From contig CM037869.1 of the NCBI GenBank assembly GCA_021292105.1, positions 50,458,234 through 50,522,233 of the forward strand: a stretch of DNA of 64,000 nt. The letters are read 5' to 3'. The notes beneath the pieces were generated by a model. That model did no database searches and was not told where the DNA came from. It was given only the letters and a program-made list of their open reading frames with translations. This document shows, piece after piece, positions 32,986 through 45,094 of the stretch. This DNA comes from Anadara kagoshimensis. Taxonomy: Eukaryota; Mollusca; Bivalvia; Arcoida; Arcidae. The first letter of the stretch is position 1; every line of letters begins with the position of its first letter. A program made the position numbers and the translations under genes.

Positions 32986-34377
32986 TAATACGGTGAAGTA
33001 AAAAAATGAATAAAAAATATACCATTCTATGTCCAATTCCCAATCTTAAAACCATAGAAAAAATTGAAAAGTGGCAAAGTACAGTTAACCACATAAACTA
33101 CCCCACCCCCACCCCCCGGGAAAGTCAGACTAGATAAGAACCTTCTTTAAATTTAGCTACACCCGTTACCTGATGAGAATAAAATCAAAAACAAATATAC
33201 TAATTTGAGTCCAAATCACAATCGCAAATCAAAGAAAACCATTTGAAACTGACAAATTACTGACTAAAACGCTTTAACTTCTAACAGAGAAGAGATGTCG
33301 GTTGTTCTTGGAAGATATTATCTCCTTTTTAGCTGCACTCAGCAAGTGATGATTAAAAAAAAGAAATAAACATGGAACGTGAAATACAAATGTACCAAGG
33401 ATTCTTTTTGATACAGAGATATCAATGTGACGGCAATAAATAATTCGAGGGCTTTGAAGAATCTAGGTTTCTTACATGTATATCAACATCCATGTGTGAT
33501 CTAGTTATTTGGAAACGGCTTGCTCCATTATTCTCAAATCAATAATAAATCAATAATTAAATAAATAAGAAATGTAGAATAACATATATAAACCATTGAT
33601 GCATAAGTTAACAATATGTGTATGATACAAACATTTTCTACAGTGAATTTAATCAATAAAAAATATTGTAAAGCTTTCAGACTATCTTATATTAAACCTG
33701 GTAATTACTAATCGTCTTTATGTCGCTAAAAAGGACGTTATATGGTTTCGACATTGTGTCACAGGAAGTTTCACACAAGTCAGTTCGATGCCTGAGTAGA
33801 TATGTTAAATTAAGAATAAAAAATTAAAGGTCATCGAGGGGAACATTAGACGTGACGGTATTAAATTGTTTTATTTCATATAATAAGTCAAATCTTTACA
33901 TATCTTTTTTTAAAATCTTCATATTAACAAAAGGACTGAAATATCGTAAATTAATCATATATATAGATAATTTCCAAAACGTTTTAAAGCACATTACATA
34001 ATTTTGACAAGGTAACTTTATTGTTTATTGTAACTTACAGCATTGTCATAAATTCAATAAAGAGATATAGTCCGTCAGCGTAATTCTGGCAGAGTGTTTA
34101 TAAAAATTGAAGAGTCTATATAATGTAGATAGCCGGATATATAAAGGTGGGGTTGGCAAAAGAACGCATGGGGTGAACATACGCATACGATAACACGATA
34201 TTAATACCGTGTATAATAAACTCGCCTATGTTTATAAACACTCAGCCACAATATTGCTGACGGAGTTTTATAGACATGTTTTCATTAATATTTATCAAGA
34301 GGCTAGACAGGATCAAAAATATTATGAATACATTTTTAAACAAGTTATCAAAGGAAAGCAATGTGTAATTATCAAGA
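32986..34377. other. Spacer with old repeat B traces, no gene
   Basis: 33020-33450 has two much decayed runs resembling repeat B (actaatttgagtccaaatca, gaagagatgtcggttg). The rest is AT-rich without recognisable content. Confidence 0.4.
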
Positions 34378-34723
34378 GTTGAGTTGAGTTGAGTATAAGT
34401 GTTTAACGTCCCAGTCAAGAACATTTCTTCATAGAAGATACGTCGTCAGCTATAGGCGAAGGTGCAGAATTGTGCCTGTTGTTGCGCTGATGGTATCATA
34501 CAACAGGGTTCTTTAGCGTGCCAAGCCCACCTTGACACAGGACCTCAATTATTTTAAGATCCCATCCGAAAGAACCGTGGCTTTCATTTCGTAATGCCGA
34601 GAGCTTGGCGAAAGAACAGTCACTACCCACTTTCAAATCTTGGGTCAGACCTGGCCGGGGATCGAACCCACGACCTCCCACTTACAGAGCGAGCATTCTA
34701 CCAACTGAGCTACCGCAGTGGTG
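34378..34723 (-). mobile_element. tRNA-derived SINE copy 3, best preserved
   Basis: Minus strand: GCGGTAGCTCAGTTGGTAGA (A box) and GGGTTCGATCCCCGGCC (B box), then the shared body, ending gtttaacg/cgttaaac and a gagttgagttgagt tail (plus strand) as simple repeat. The head resembles a tRNA with anticodon loop ctctgtaag. Confidence 0.78.
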
Positions 34724-34754
34724 TTATTATCAAGATTATAGTGAAATATTGTTA

Positions 34755-34990
34755 AGTCGTTACACGCATATGACGCTATTCGGACTGTTTAGTAAAACCG
34801 TTCAACGCATTAAAAGTTGCACTTCTTATTTAGACTTATGTCTCAATTATGACGCCAACTAAAGTCTACATTTGACAACATATGACAAAGGTGAAGATTT
34901 TATTTTTCTATTGTAAACTCTCCTTTTCTATTCATCAATGTAAATGTTTCTGCTTATGATGTATTCTTTCACAATAAATATTCTATGGGA
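34755..34990 (+). pseudogene. Penelope-like RT fragment
   Basis: SCTSYLDLCLNYDAN, stop, SLHLTTYDKGEDF and later GELVLNIIQRN: the segment after the YIDD motif. Broken frames. It abuts the SINE. Confidence 0.6.
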
Positions 34991-35144
34991 GAGCTTGTTC
35001 TTAATATTATACAACGAAACAATCTGACCATAATTAAATATTGACGCAAGGGTATTGAAGAAACTTTTCGGAACACAAGGTATCACATATTTTTAAAAAA
35101 ACAAATATTGAAAATATAGAATGTATTTATGTTCGTTATATATA

Positions 35145-35275
35145 TTATTTCTTATCAGTATTGCTTTAGCTAAAATTGTTAAATTAAAAGTCTTTTCGAT
35201 CAATTAAGGACGGAAATTATTCTACCAAATTTAGCTGAGGAAATACATTGTATGAGGGAGTATATTTAGTCGGAC
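35145..35275 (-). repeat. Retrozyme-like body fragment
   Basis: attctaccaaatttagctga ggaaatacattgtatgaggg agtat matches the unit body; the ribozyme part is decayed (cttatcagtattgc). Confidence 0.5.
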
Positions 35276-35282
35276 TCGAAAT

Positions 35283-35350
35283 TTGTCCCATTTGCTCAAT
35301 CTGTAGAGCGTTTCGCTAGTATTGGGAACGTCGAAGGTCCCGGTTTCGTC
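35283..35350 (+). repeat. tRNA-like fragment
   Basis: ctcaatctgtagagcgtttc and aaggtcccggtttcg resemble A and B boxes at tRNA spacing. Probably a SINE head. Confidence 0.35.
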
Positions 35351-37425
35351 GCAGGGTATTTTACATTTGGGGGCTCATCCGGCGGTTTGAAGTTGCCAAG
35401 TAACAAGTTGGTTCCAGGGTTAAACTCTGTGGTTTCAAGGCAGTTGAATAGAAACGGGAAAGGAGGAATGTTGCCACCAGGAAGCTCTGTGTGTGGAGCG
35501 TACAGCTATCATTGGAAAAGGTCCGGGTTTAAGTCCCGTTTTTCTCGCTGCATTTGTTTCCTTTCCTGTTACCTTTTTCCTTAGTTTTGAATGATTTTCA
35601 GGTTTTTGACAGCAAAAATAATGAGGAAAAGGATCAGGTTATTTTATTCTGATTGGGATAATAATCAACAACATTTATTGGTATTTGGTTATAGCGCAGG
35701 TTGCGTACATGTGTGCGTCTTATGTTTACTCCAAAACAACTGGATAGATTTCAATGAAATTTTGTCGGAATTATCATTTGTGCAATTCATTTGTTCGTTG
35801 CGTTACCATGCCTTCCATAACTAGATGAAGGTGACCTTTTGATGCAAATCTCTTTGAATTTTTTTCTCTGAAACCGACGATTGGATGAAAAATCTAATGT
35901 GATAATTAGATTCTCTTGGGTCTTAAACTTTTAGTTTGTTCATTTCGTGAAATTCGAATGAAAACTTAGTTATATATTGCCAATTCGAATTTATAATGAC
36001 ACGGAGTTTTTTAGTTTTTACAAAAACTTTTAACTACCTTGAAATTGATGAAAGGTCAAAGGTCAATTCGTGATCAAAATTTTTATTTTTATACTTTTCT
36101 GAATTAGCTTTTAACTGTTTTGTATAAACATGCATATGAGAACATTGTAGGTATTGATACGACGGCCTTTGTGACATATAGATCAAAATTTTGGGTTCAA
36201 AGTTCAAGGTCACAACTAGAAAATAATACTGAAATGTTAAATTACTTAGAAGTATTAAGTATAAACTTTTGTATAGGTATGTATATTAGAATATTATGGA
36301 TATTGATACGGAAATTATTTTCATATATGATCTATTGAACCTCTTGTTATAAATCTTTTTTATCATTTTCAAGTGATTATTTAGTAAGAAAGCTTTTCCA
36401 TTCATAAAACTCCTGGTATAACATGTAATTGGTATATTTTTATAAATAATAATTGTATAATAATTTCATATTGCAATGACATTTTTATAATTCTAGTTTT
36501 ATTATCTCTTCAAATGATTAGTAAATAGCAGGTTAAGCTTATTCTTCCATAGAACTTGGACTACTTTCCAAAATGTAAGTCATCATGTTAAACTAATTTT
36601 GCCGGTTTTCACTTTGCAAAACGGATTGTTTTTTAACACAGATCGTTAGTTTATATTTGATTTTACAAGTTTGACGTTATAATAATTTACAGAAAGGAAA
36701 ATATTCATGGCAATCATTTTCATATATCAAAAATTCTGAATTAACAGTTAAATATTTTGCATGTATCTTAAAATCTTATATACATTTCTAGATGATCTCG
36801 AGGACAGACAATCTTAAATTCATATATATTTTCATAGGGTCAGCTATTCGCTTATTTATCTCCTCGGAAGGGAAGTTTAGGAACTCGTAGTTGATTGGTC
36901 TAAATTAACATTGTCTTTGACCTTGAGTCTTTTTAAAACAAATTATCAAGTGATTGTATATTTAAAGCTTTCTATCTGTAATATTACGTTTGACATAATA
37001 GAGACGAACCTCAACGATAAAATAAAAAAAAGTTATCGTACACCAATTCTTTGATTATTCACTGTGTAGAATTTTTGATTCCTATAAAACAGATAATGTA
37101 CTCAATTTTATTTGTAACTATGGATCATATGTATTTCCAAAATAATTATTATTGCTTTGTAATTGTGTATGATTCGTTTTGATTTTTCTGTTTAAAAATG
37201 CTTTTTAAGTCAAACAAAATATTTCAAATCTGTGGTCCCTGTTTCGCAATTATAAATCTAAAAGAAATAATTAAAAATTAAAAGAAGTTTCATGTGACCA
37301 ATCCATTAAGATATGATTTCGAAACAAAAATATTGATTATTACATTTATTTTTTTATTTAAAAATTAAATTTGTAAGTTGATAATCATTCGCTTACCATT
37401 CCATGCAAGTTTAGGTAAATGTTAG
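35351..37425. other. Spacer between genes, nothing recognised
   Basis: Several chance open frames of 60-77 codons without features. 36838-36960 holds a diverged third copy of the cctcggaagggaag...gattggtc segment of the duplication below. Confidence 0.45.
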
Positions 37426-38180
37426 TAATAATCAGAGAAATAAGATTATATGGTATGCCTATATAGTAATAGATAAATCATACCTATGTGCGTCTTCTCT
37501 TCAGAGCTGATCAATAAGTTTTATGAAACATTTTTATTACAAAAAACAGAATCGTTTAAGAACAAGCAACGGAAAATCAAATCACATTGTGTTAATTACG
37601 TAAGATTTCTTTACATAAGATCTAGGTTAACTTAAACGTCATTTTAATTCCATTTAACTACTTATTTTTGGCACAAATTCATGCCAAGTTTTGTTTTCTC
37701 GGAAGGGAAGATTGAGAGCTTGCTGTTGATTGGTCAATATTAGCTTTTTATGCCGTCAATTGATAATGCATTCCTTTGGTTTTTAAAAATTTACAAAAGA
37801 TAGATATTAATGTCTTTATTTTTGTACATGTTAGGCAATTTTCCAAATACAGCTTTATATGATTTAACATAACCCTGTTTATACATTGACAAAAATAATT
37901 TCAAATGTGTAATTGCTGTTTATGTGTTTTTTCAAATCTTCTTGTTTTAATTACTTATTTATATAAATGACAAATTGCATTTGATAATTTAAAGATTAAA
38001 ATTTAACGTTGCATGCGTGTATGTAATTAATAAAACGATTCTGTGGAACATCCGAAATATCAGTAATTTTATTTTTAACCTATTCTGGTAATATATTATA
38101 CACCTTGACAATCTTACACTTAGTAACATGTAGTTAGTTAGGTCGTCCATAGGTATAACATGTAAAAATACACCCAGTAT
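37425..38180 (+). repeat. Duplicated block, copy 1
   Basis: Shares with 40860-41690, in the same order: gttagtaataat, aagattatat, atatagtaatagataaatca, gcgtcttct, gttttatgaaacattttt, ttacgtaagatttc, ggcacaaattcatg, gttttctcggaagggaagat, gattggtcaat, tgttaggcaattttc, ggatatccgaaatatc-like end. No coding content. Confidence 0.75.
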
Positions 38181-38899
38181 TAATCTTATGCCGAAATTAA
38201 ACTCTAAAAAAAACTCAAAGCTGTCAAACAGACCCAATGAATTGAACAAGGACTTCATACAAGGAAAGTGAGACTGAGTGCTCCTGTTTAGAAAGCTGCA
38301 CATCATCAACCCGCAATTTTTTTTTCAGAATCGATATATTTGAAAAGAAACACAATAAATGCGTGTTGTATAGCATATAAGAACAAAGAACACATTTCGA
38401 GGTAAGCTACACCCACCATATGAAATCCAAATTGAGAGCGAAAGGAACATGGAAGTATGGGCAATCCTCTACACACAGACATCGTACAATGAATAATAAC
38501 TTAATGACTGAAAAAAGTAATATAAAAATGTATCATAACACATCACATCATCAATCTGGATATACTATTAAACATAATTTGGTAAATAATGTTATATAAG
38601 TCCTTTAATTTTAATGCAAATTTAAACAAATTCCCACATTACAAATAAAATAATTAAATCAATCTGTTCGCCTTGCATAATACAGAAGGTAACAGGTATT
38701 AAGTTTTTAAATTTGATCAAAATACATGTATTGCAAAAACGATTTAGAAAGATGTGCATAAACAGGTCTTTTTTGTTGATTAATGCAACCTTTGTCAACG
38801 ATGTTACAAAAACAAATATTATAAAATCCATCATATTTATTTGCTGCATACAAAGTAAAAGTTAACTCTTGTAGAGTCATTATGTCTGATAAAAAGCTA

Positions 38900-39375
38900 A
38901 TTGTTGCCTTAATTTGGTCCTTTATGTTTCTTTTAATCTTTTCATCATCTTAAAAAAGGTTTTGTTTCATATTTAATGTCCAAGCGCTACTGATGAGGAA
39001 ATGTATTTCGGAATTGCCGTCTTGTGCTGTAAATTAAAACTGGTATATTTTTGAGTTTAAACTGAGCCGGTATCTCTGCGGGTGGCTGTTGCCCGAGGCT
39101 ATCACAAACTCGGTACGCAAAAATTGTGTATTATTGTCAAAGATTTATATTGTATAAAATTTGCTGCTAGTTAAAATTTGATATTCCTTAAAAACTAAGG
39201 TATGTTCCCCTGGAAAGAATTTCTCTGCTAAATTTTGTAACTTTTTTACCTTTTGGTTTCTGTTTAACATCTTAAAATAAGTTTTGGTTTCATAATTTGG
39301 TCCAAGTCTTACTGATGAAGACTTGAAATCCAAAACAGCCGTCTAGTGTTATAAAACTAAAAGTGGTGTAATATG
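38900..39375 (+). repeat. Two tandem decayed retrozyme-like units
   Basis: Hammerhead-like motifs at 38983 and about 39305, roughly 322 bp apart; body tgttgcccgaggctatcaca and ttttggtttcataatttggt between. Cores are damaged (GGAATT for GAAAC; CAAAAC). Confidence 0.65.
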
Positions 39376-39750
39376 TAATAATTAAATGACAAGCCCAAAG
39401 AATCTGCAGAGGTAAAACTTGAAAAATCGCTGCTTGATATAGATGTCATCCATATATTGTTTTTATGAAGAAGAACCTTATATCAAGTAAAATTCAATCT
39501 ATGTAATTGTATGATTTAATGACATTATTTTATCCAGATTTTGAAAGGCTTTGCATTAAACATAAATAAATAGAAACTGCAATAAATATATCAAAAACAA
39601 CATCACAACAAGGTTTTGTCTAAAAGATAAAAGAACAGAGAAAAGAATAACTATTCCAACACATCATTAAGATCGAAAAAATAAGACATCTATATAGTGT
39701 TAATTGGACGTAGTGGTTCTGTTTACGTTTACCGAGATTGATTTCTTGTT

Positions 39751-39990
39751 TAGGTAAATAGCATTGACCTGTCTGTTTGACCTTTCATTAGGAATATTTA
39801 TATAAGAGAGGTCATTTAATATATATGTAGCGTTAGGATTTGCAGTCAATACATATACGCATTGGCATGATTAGTGTTCACATTGTATAGACGAAATATA
39901 CACGCGTGATCCCTAAAACTGAAATTTACTCGTCCATAATGAATATTGAAATCAAAGGTCAAACGGACAGGTCAATGTTGTTTGCCTATA
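39751..39990. mobile_element. Element C copy 2, inverted relative to copy 1
   Basis: Starts taggtaaatagcattgacct gtctg and ends ggacaggtcaatgttgtttg cctata; interior acacgcgtgatccc and tactcgtccataatgaatat match 5842-6084 in reverse. Confidence 0.7.
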
Positions 39991-40019
39991 CTAATGAATT
40001 ACTATAATTATTCACTCTA

Positions 40020-40660
40020 CTTATTAGTGTACATAGTGTTTGTTGAAGGCCGAATAATAGGAAAACACACAGTTAATCATATTGAATTTATTATTATCCA
40101 TTTTGTCTATGTGCAGTTTTGAAAATATGTTCGTCGTTATATAATGAACGATCTCAAATCTATAATATTCTGTTGTCATTTTGCCCATGGACTAGTTTTT
40201 TATTTAATATATTCAAAACATGTTTTATGCGTTATGTTCCCTCCTGGGTCGATCTAAAATAAAGACATTTATTTTTTCAATACTTCCTTATTAACACGGT
40301 TATATAATTGGTTCTTTTAAAAATATTTTTATTAAAATTGAACAAAGAATACTCTTAAAGTATTAATGTAGAACTTTATTATGGTGTATATAAAATGGTT
40401 TAAGTTACATACCAGTGGAATTAAATACTCTTTTTTAACCTGATCATGTAAAACAATATGTTTAACAAATATCCATGTCCCTTACACCAAGGCAAATCCT
40501 TATATTTTATGTTAAAATATTTTCGTTAATGTTGATGTCCCAAATAATGGACGAATTGTTAAGAATTATCATTGATATGTATATATATTTATTTCATAGT
40601 GACAGAATTCTTTTAGATCAAAAGCAAACATACTAATCTATATCTAAATCAAATTACAAA
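40020..40660 (+). repeat. Element D copy 1
   Basis: cgaataataggaaaacacac, cgttatataatgaacgatct, tatgttccctcctgggtcg, aatacttccttattaacacg, ttattatggtgtatat. Same order at 42905-43215 and 63060-63680. About 640 bp in the longer copies; no coding frame. Confidence 0.75.
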
Positions 40661-40859
40661 AGCAAAGTGAAATCTTATGTCCCTGAACACGCACTTTAAA
40701 AAACAAAGCAGTGTCATTTTACCTAACAATACAAAAATAAGATTGATACGATTTTGTAACAAAACTGATGAATTATTATTAAGAAAAAATAAAATTGTAA
40801 GTTCACTTTGTGCCTGGATTGTGATTTGGACACGCATTAGTATGTTTGTTTCTGATTAA

Positions 40860-41435
40860 ATGTTAGTAATAATTCGAGAAATAAGATTATATATGACTAT
40901 ATAGTAATAGATAAATCAAACCTTATGCGTCTTCTTTTCAGATCAGATCAATAGGTTTTATGAAACATTTTTTATTTAAAAAAAAAACTGAATCTTTTAA
41001 GAAGCAATGAAAAATCACATTTTGTAAATTACGTAAGATTTCGTAACATAAGATCTTGATTAACTTAAAAGTTCATTGAATTCCATTTATCTACTTTATT
41101 TTTGGCACAAATTCATGTCAAGTTTTGTTTTCTCGGAAGGGAAGATGAAGAGCTTGCTATCGATTGGTCAATGTTACATTTTTAGGCCTTCAATTTATAA
41201 TACATTCCCGCGTTTTGTGAAAATTTACAAAGAAAATATATTAAAGTTTTATTTTCGTACATGTTAGGCAATTTTCAAAGAAAGCTTAAAATGAATAAAC
41301 TGAATGAATACTTTGTTATGCATTGACAAAAATAGTTTCAAATGTGTGATTGCTTTTTATGTTTCTTAAATGCTCTTTTTGAATTACTTATTATATGAAT
41401 AAAAAATTGCACTTAACAATTAAAAGAGTACAATT

Positions 41436-41510
<75 letters not shown>

Positions 41511-41690
41511 TTGAAAAATTCTGTCGGATATCCGAAATATCAATAGCGATATTTTTTATATTTTTATTTTTTAGCTAATCTGGTAATATGTTATACACCT
41601 AGACAACCGTATACTTAAGAACATGAAGTTAGCTAGGTCGTTAATGAGTTTAACATGTACAATTACATAAAATGACCATGGCATGGAAAA
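40860..41690 (+). repeat. Duplicated block, copy 2
   Basis: Second copy of the block at 37425, about 3.4 kb downstream in direct orientation, with an AT/GT microsatellite inserted where copy 1 has none. Confidence 0.75.
41440..41509. repeat. AT then GT microsatellite
   Basis: About 40 bp of alternating AT followed by about 29 bp of GT, uninterrupted. Confidence 0.95.
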
Positions 41691-41764
41691 AGTTATATCA
41701 CCAATTACCAAACGTGATATTCGTGTTGTGACGTAAATGCATATATTTTAAAATCGCATCATCA

Positions 41765-41970
41765 GTAAACAATCCTATCCATGTTGAAATCACACTGCAA
41801 AAGAAAACTAAATCTGTCAAACTGGCTAAATAACTGTAGCAAGGAATTCGTAACAAAAATGTGTGAAAACAACTTAAACTATCGGACGTCAAATATATCC
41901 AAGGCAACCGTAGACATAGAAACATCAAATTTATCAACAATACTGTGATGACGGTCATAGAATATTTGAG
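41765..41970 (+). repeat. Old repeat B copy
   Basis: tatccatgttgaaatcacac and the well kept 3' part cggacgtcaaatatatccaa, acatcaaatttatcaacaat actgtgatgacgg. Confidence 0.6.
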
Positions 41971-42504
41971 AGCATTTATAAGCTTGTGATTGGAATTTCC
42001 CTACTTACTCGAATGAATACTACATAGTCGATCTTTAATTCTTTACTTAATTAAAACAATACGATTTTCTTTCAAATTATGGAGACAGTATTTGCAATTT
42101 CTGTACCCTACAGGGATTCAGTTCAGTGGGTTTATATTTGCCCCTCATATAGAAAAATAGTTTTTTTTTGTAATTTAAGCATTTTTATATAACCTTAAGT
42201 TTACTCAACTAATTGATTGTTTATATCACATGATTTCAATAAAGTATATCTATATATAGTAAACAGGTACATGTTTGGGGGTGAAACATACAAATATCAT
42301 TCACGGGTTAATTCATACCCTTCCTTCTCTCATTTAAATAGGGGTTTTGACGGGGCTGTAATATAATGTATAATTAACTTAAAAGGCAATTTTCTCTCTA
42401 TAAACAACATATTTGGACTGCTTGTAAAACAAAATAAAAATTCATTTTGTTGGCTACATATATTTTGAACGCATAAACATCAAATTCATTTAATTTTTCC
42501 TGAT

Positions 42505-42750
42505 AATTCAATTTTGAAGGCGGATACATCGACTAAATAGTTTTTTTGAAATAAAGTAAGTCAACAATTTTTTTGCAAGCAGCCTGCTCCGTTGAACAAA
42601 ATCCCCATCGTGGGAACCAGCTCTACCATATCGTATGAATTGGGTTACATATACACCAGGAGAACCAGCTACAGTGATGCATAGAAAAGGAAAGTTGATA
42701 ATAGAAAAAGTAAAGTCATTACGCTTGTCATAAAGTTTCAAATGTAGGCT
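42505..42750 (-). pseudogene. Penelope-like RT fragment
   Basis: Open over 77 codons: KLYDKRNDFTFSIINFPFLC, GVYVTQFIRYGRAGSHDGDF, VQRSRLLAKKLL. This is the thumb-side region after the YIDD motif. No catalytic motif here, so a 5'-truncated relic. Confidence 0.75.
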
Positions 42751-42904
42751 TTTGTAGGCTTCATAAATGAGGTATTAGTCTAAATATCAAGCAGAAGTTA
42801 AGAAATCAGTCTGATCTTTCTTGAGGCTCACAAAATTATATGACATTCATATAGTCTCAAAATTTTAAATTTCTAAAGAATTACAAAATTTTCCTCTACT
42901 TATT

Positions 42905-43215
42905 ATTGTATCTAGTGTTTGTTAAAGGTCGAATAATAAAAAATACAGTTTATCGTTTTTCATTTATTATTTTCTAATTTGTGTACATAGTAATATACAG
43001 ATTTTAAAAAATACAATCGTCGTTACAACTTATGGACGATCTCGGACCTATATTATTCTTTTGTCAGTATAACCTGGAGTCAGTGTTTTAAATTATACAA
43101 AACATAATTAATACGTCATGTTCCCTCCTGGGTCTACCTAAAATAAATAATTTATTTATCCAAAACTTCCTGCTCAACACGGTTGCATAAATGATTCTGT
43201 TATTATTTTTGTTAA
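42905..43215 (+). repeat. Element D copy 2, shorter
   Basis: aaaggtcgaataataa, cgttacaacttatggacgat ctcgg, tcatgttccctcctgggtc, aacacggttgcata. Confidence 0.7.
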
Positions 43216-43342
43216 GCACGTTAAAAATTAATAGAGTATTGTTATTTTTTTTTGTTGAAATATGTATTTATATTATTCTGGGTTACGTAAAGAAGTTTTG
43301 TATTCAATGTAATTCGATATCAAGTTTGTTTGAAACCAAATC

Positions 43343-43382
43343 ATGTTAATCTTTGTATTATGTATTTTTACAAAAATATTAA
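43343..43382 (+). CDS. Gene 2 candidate signal-peptide exon
   Basis: ATG opens MLIFVLCIFTKIL plus one base, then a weak donor (gttaac). 13 codons plus one base gives phase 1, as needed by the EGF exon at 44987, and resembles gene 1's 14-codon signal exon. Only the hydrophobic run and phase support it. A second candidate starts at 44844 inside the end of a repeat but needs one more T in a T run. Confidence 0.25.
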
Positions 43383-44120
43383 GTTAACTTGATTCGAGAC
43401 AAGACACAAACAGAATGGCCAGTTCCTTTTATAGAATCAATGATCCTTATAGAAATAGATATATGTGTGTATACAGCATATTTCAAAAATCTTTAACTTT
43501 GTTTTATTACCAATGCTTTAAATTATTGTTTAATAAACATGGTGAAAAGTTTTAATTGTCGATAATTTATTTAAAATTAATTTTTTACAAAGTCAAATAC
43601 GATGCAAATTTATATTTATATAAATGACTACCATTTATATTTTTATATATCCTTTATATTTTTTATCAAGTGAACACATTCATAAAGGTAAAAATCCTAA
43701 GAAAACGTTTTCGAGCATGCGGTCTTACTTTCTAGGTTGAACATCACTCGTTTGACTGTTTTTTTACTTAGAGTCGTAAATTGACAGGGATTGGTATTTT
43801 TGTTTTTGAAGATCATGTATAAATTTTATTAATGTCATTTTAAAGAACAAAAAATAACCGTCAAGATATATTCAATTAGACTATTTAAATGTTAAAATGC
43901 TATTGTGTGGATTTTATTTAAGTCAGCAGTTCTTTGAAATAGCTTTCAGTCTTCTGAAATACTTCCTTGTTGACACTGTATGCATACACGTCATACTTGA
44001 ACTACGTTTTCGTCTATCAGTCGCATAATGTTTATTATAGATGAATGATTTGAGAAATTATGTATGTTTCGTGGTGTATTTTTAGGAGATGTAATTTAGG
44101 TTTGTATTCTTTATTAATTT

Positions 44121-44123
<3 letters not shown>

Positions 44124-44164
<41 letters not shown>
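44124..44164. repeat. CT microsatellite
   Basis: About 20 uninterrupted ct units. Confidence 0.95.
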
Positions 44165-44169
<5 letters not shown>

Positions 44170-44627
44170 GTCTAAAAGCTAGACTAATGCTTTATCAATA
44201 CCTAAATGAATACTGATTGACTTGTGCAATTGACTTTAAAATCATATTTGCAATTCATACAATGATTCATTCCAAATTATTATGAAGTGTTATTGTGTTA
44301 CAAGTTATTTGTAGTTATTTTTATATTATTGTTTTCTCTTGAAAATTAAACATCTTCTAAAAGTTTAAATGCAGAAAAATGCATTGTTTTCAAAAAATAA
44401 AAATGATAGGTTTAAAATTACTAAGAATGTGTCTCGTATTTAGTGGGCGGAGACATACAAAAACGGAGTTTTATAAAAAAACGACACGTTTGGTTTGCCC
44501 TAAAGTTTTAGAAACAGTAAACATCAGGCTTGTAGAAAACACCAATCAATAATTATGTAAAAATAGAGGACGAAACACATTATATGCATAACGTTTAAAA
44601 GTGATTCTTAAAGGATTTCAAATTTGA

Positions 44628-44858
44628 TATTTCTGATTAAGTTTGATGTCTCTGTCTCTAGGATTGTCCTGGGTATATTTGACGTCCCATTATTCCTTGT
44701 ATGTTCTAAACAGGTTTTGCTTACCTTTCCGGAGCAGCAGCATCCAGTCTTACTTCCATGGTGGAAGTTGACGTGTCTGACCTAACTTGTCAGTTCCAAA
44801 GTTTTTACTTTGCTTCTATATTGTGATTCAGACATGAATAAGTATGTTTTGTTTTTAA
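44628..44858 (-). repeat. Repeat B copy
   Basis: aagtttgatgtctctgtctc to aagtatgttttgtttttaat. It ends about 130 bp before the first seen exon of gene 2. Confidence 0.75.
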
Positions 44859-44986
44859 TTTTTACAATTGTGATGAAGATTTTAGGTATGCTTTCCATTC
44901 TAATAAAATTCAATTCTTGTATTATATTTTTTTTCATAATTAAAGTTTTGAACTTTATTTTAACTTTATTTTAAATTAAGTTTTAG

Positions 44987-45094
44987 ACTGTTCAACGTAC
45001 TATTGTTACAACGGTGGTACTTGTTGGTCCAGTTCCAATTCCCGTGGTTGTAATTGTGAACCAGGATGGGATCCAGCGACAAATTGCCAAACAG
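44987..45094 (+). CDS. Gene 2 EGF exon 1
   Basis: 108 nt, phase 1-1. Reads CSTYYCYNGGTCWSSS then RGCNCEPGWDPATNCQT: six Cys in EGF spacing. A symmetric exon, so it can be lost or gained without a frame change. No equivalent in gene 1. Confidence 0.85.

Larger units (their letters stand above)
43216..44625. other. AT-rich stretch upstream of gene 2
   Basis: Expected to hold the gene 2 promoter and first exon. No TATA box or coding frame is convincing apart from the weak candidate at 43343. Confidence 0.35.

Noticed and set aside
34605..34862. 85-codon frame with RPGRGSNPRPPTYRAS
   Set aside because: It reads antisense through the tRNA head of a SINE; this kind of frame is a known artefact.
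44844..44885. Gene 2 signal exon at the repeat B end
   Set aside because: As sequenced it meets TAA after four codons; it needs an added base, so it is only mentioned as an alternative.
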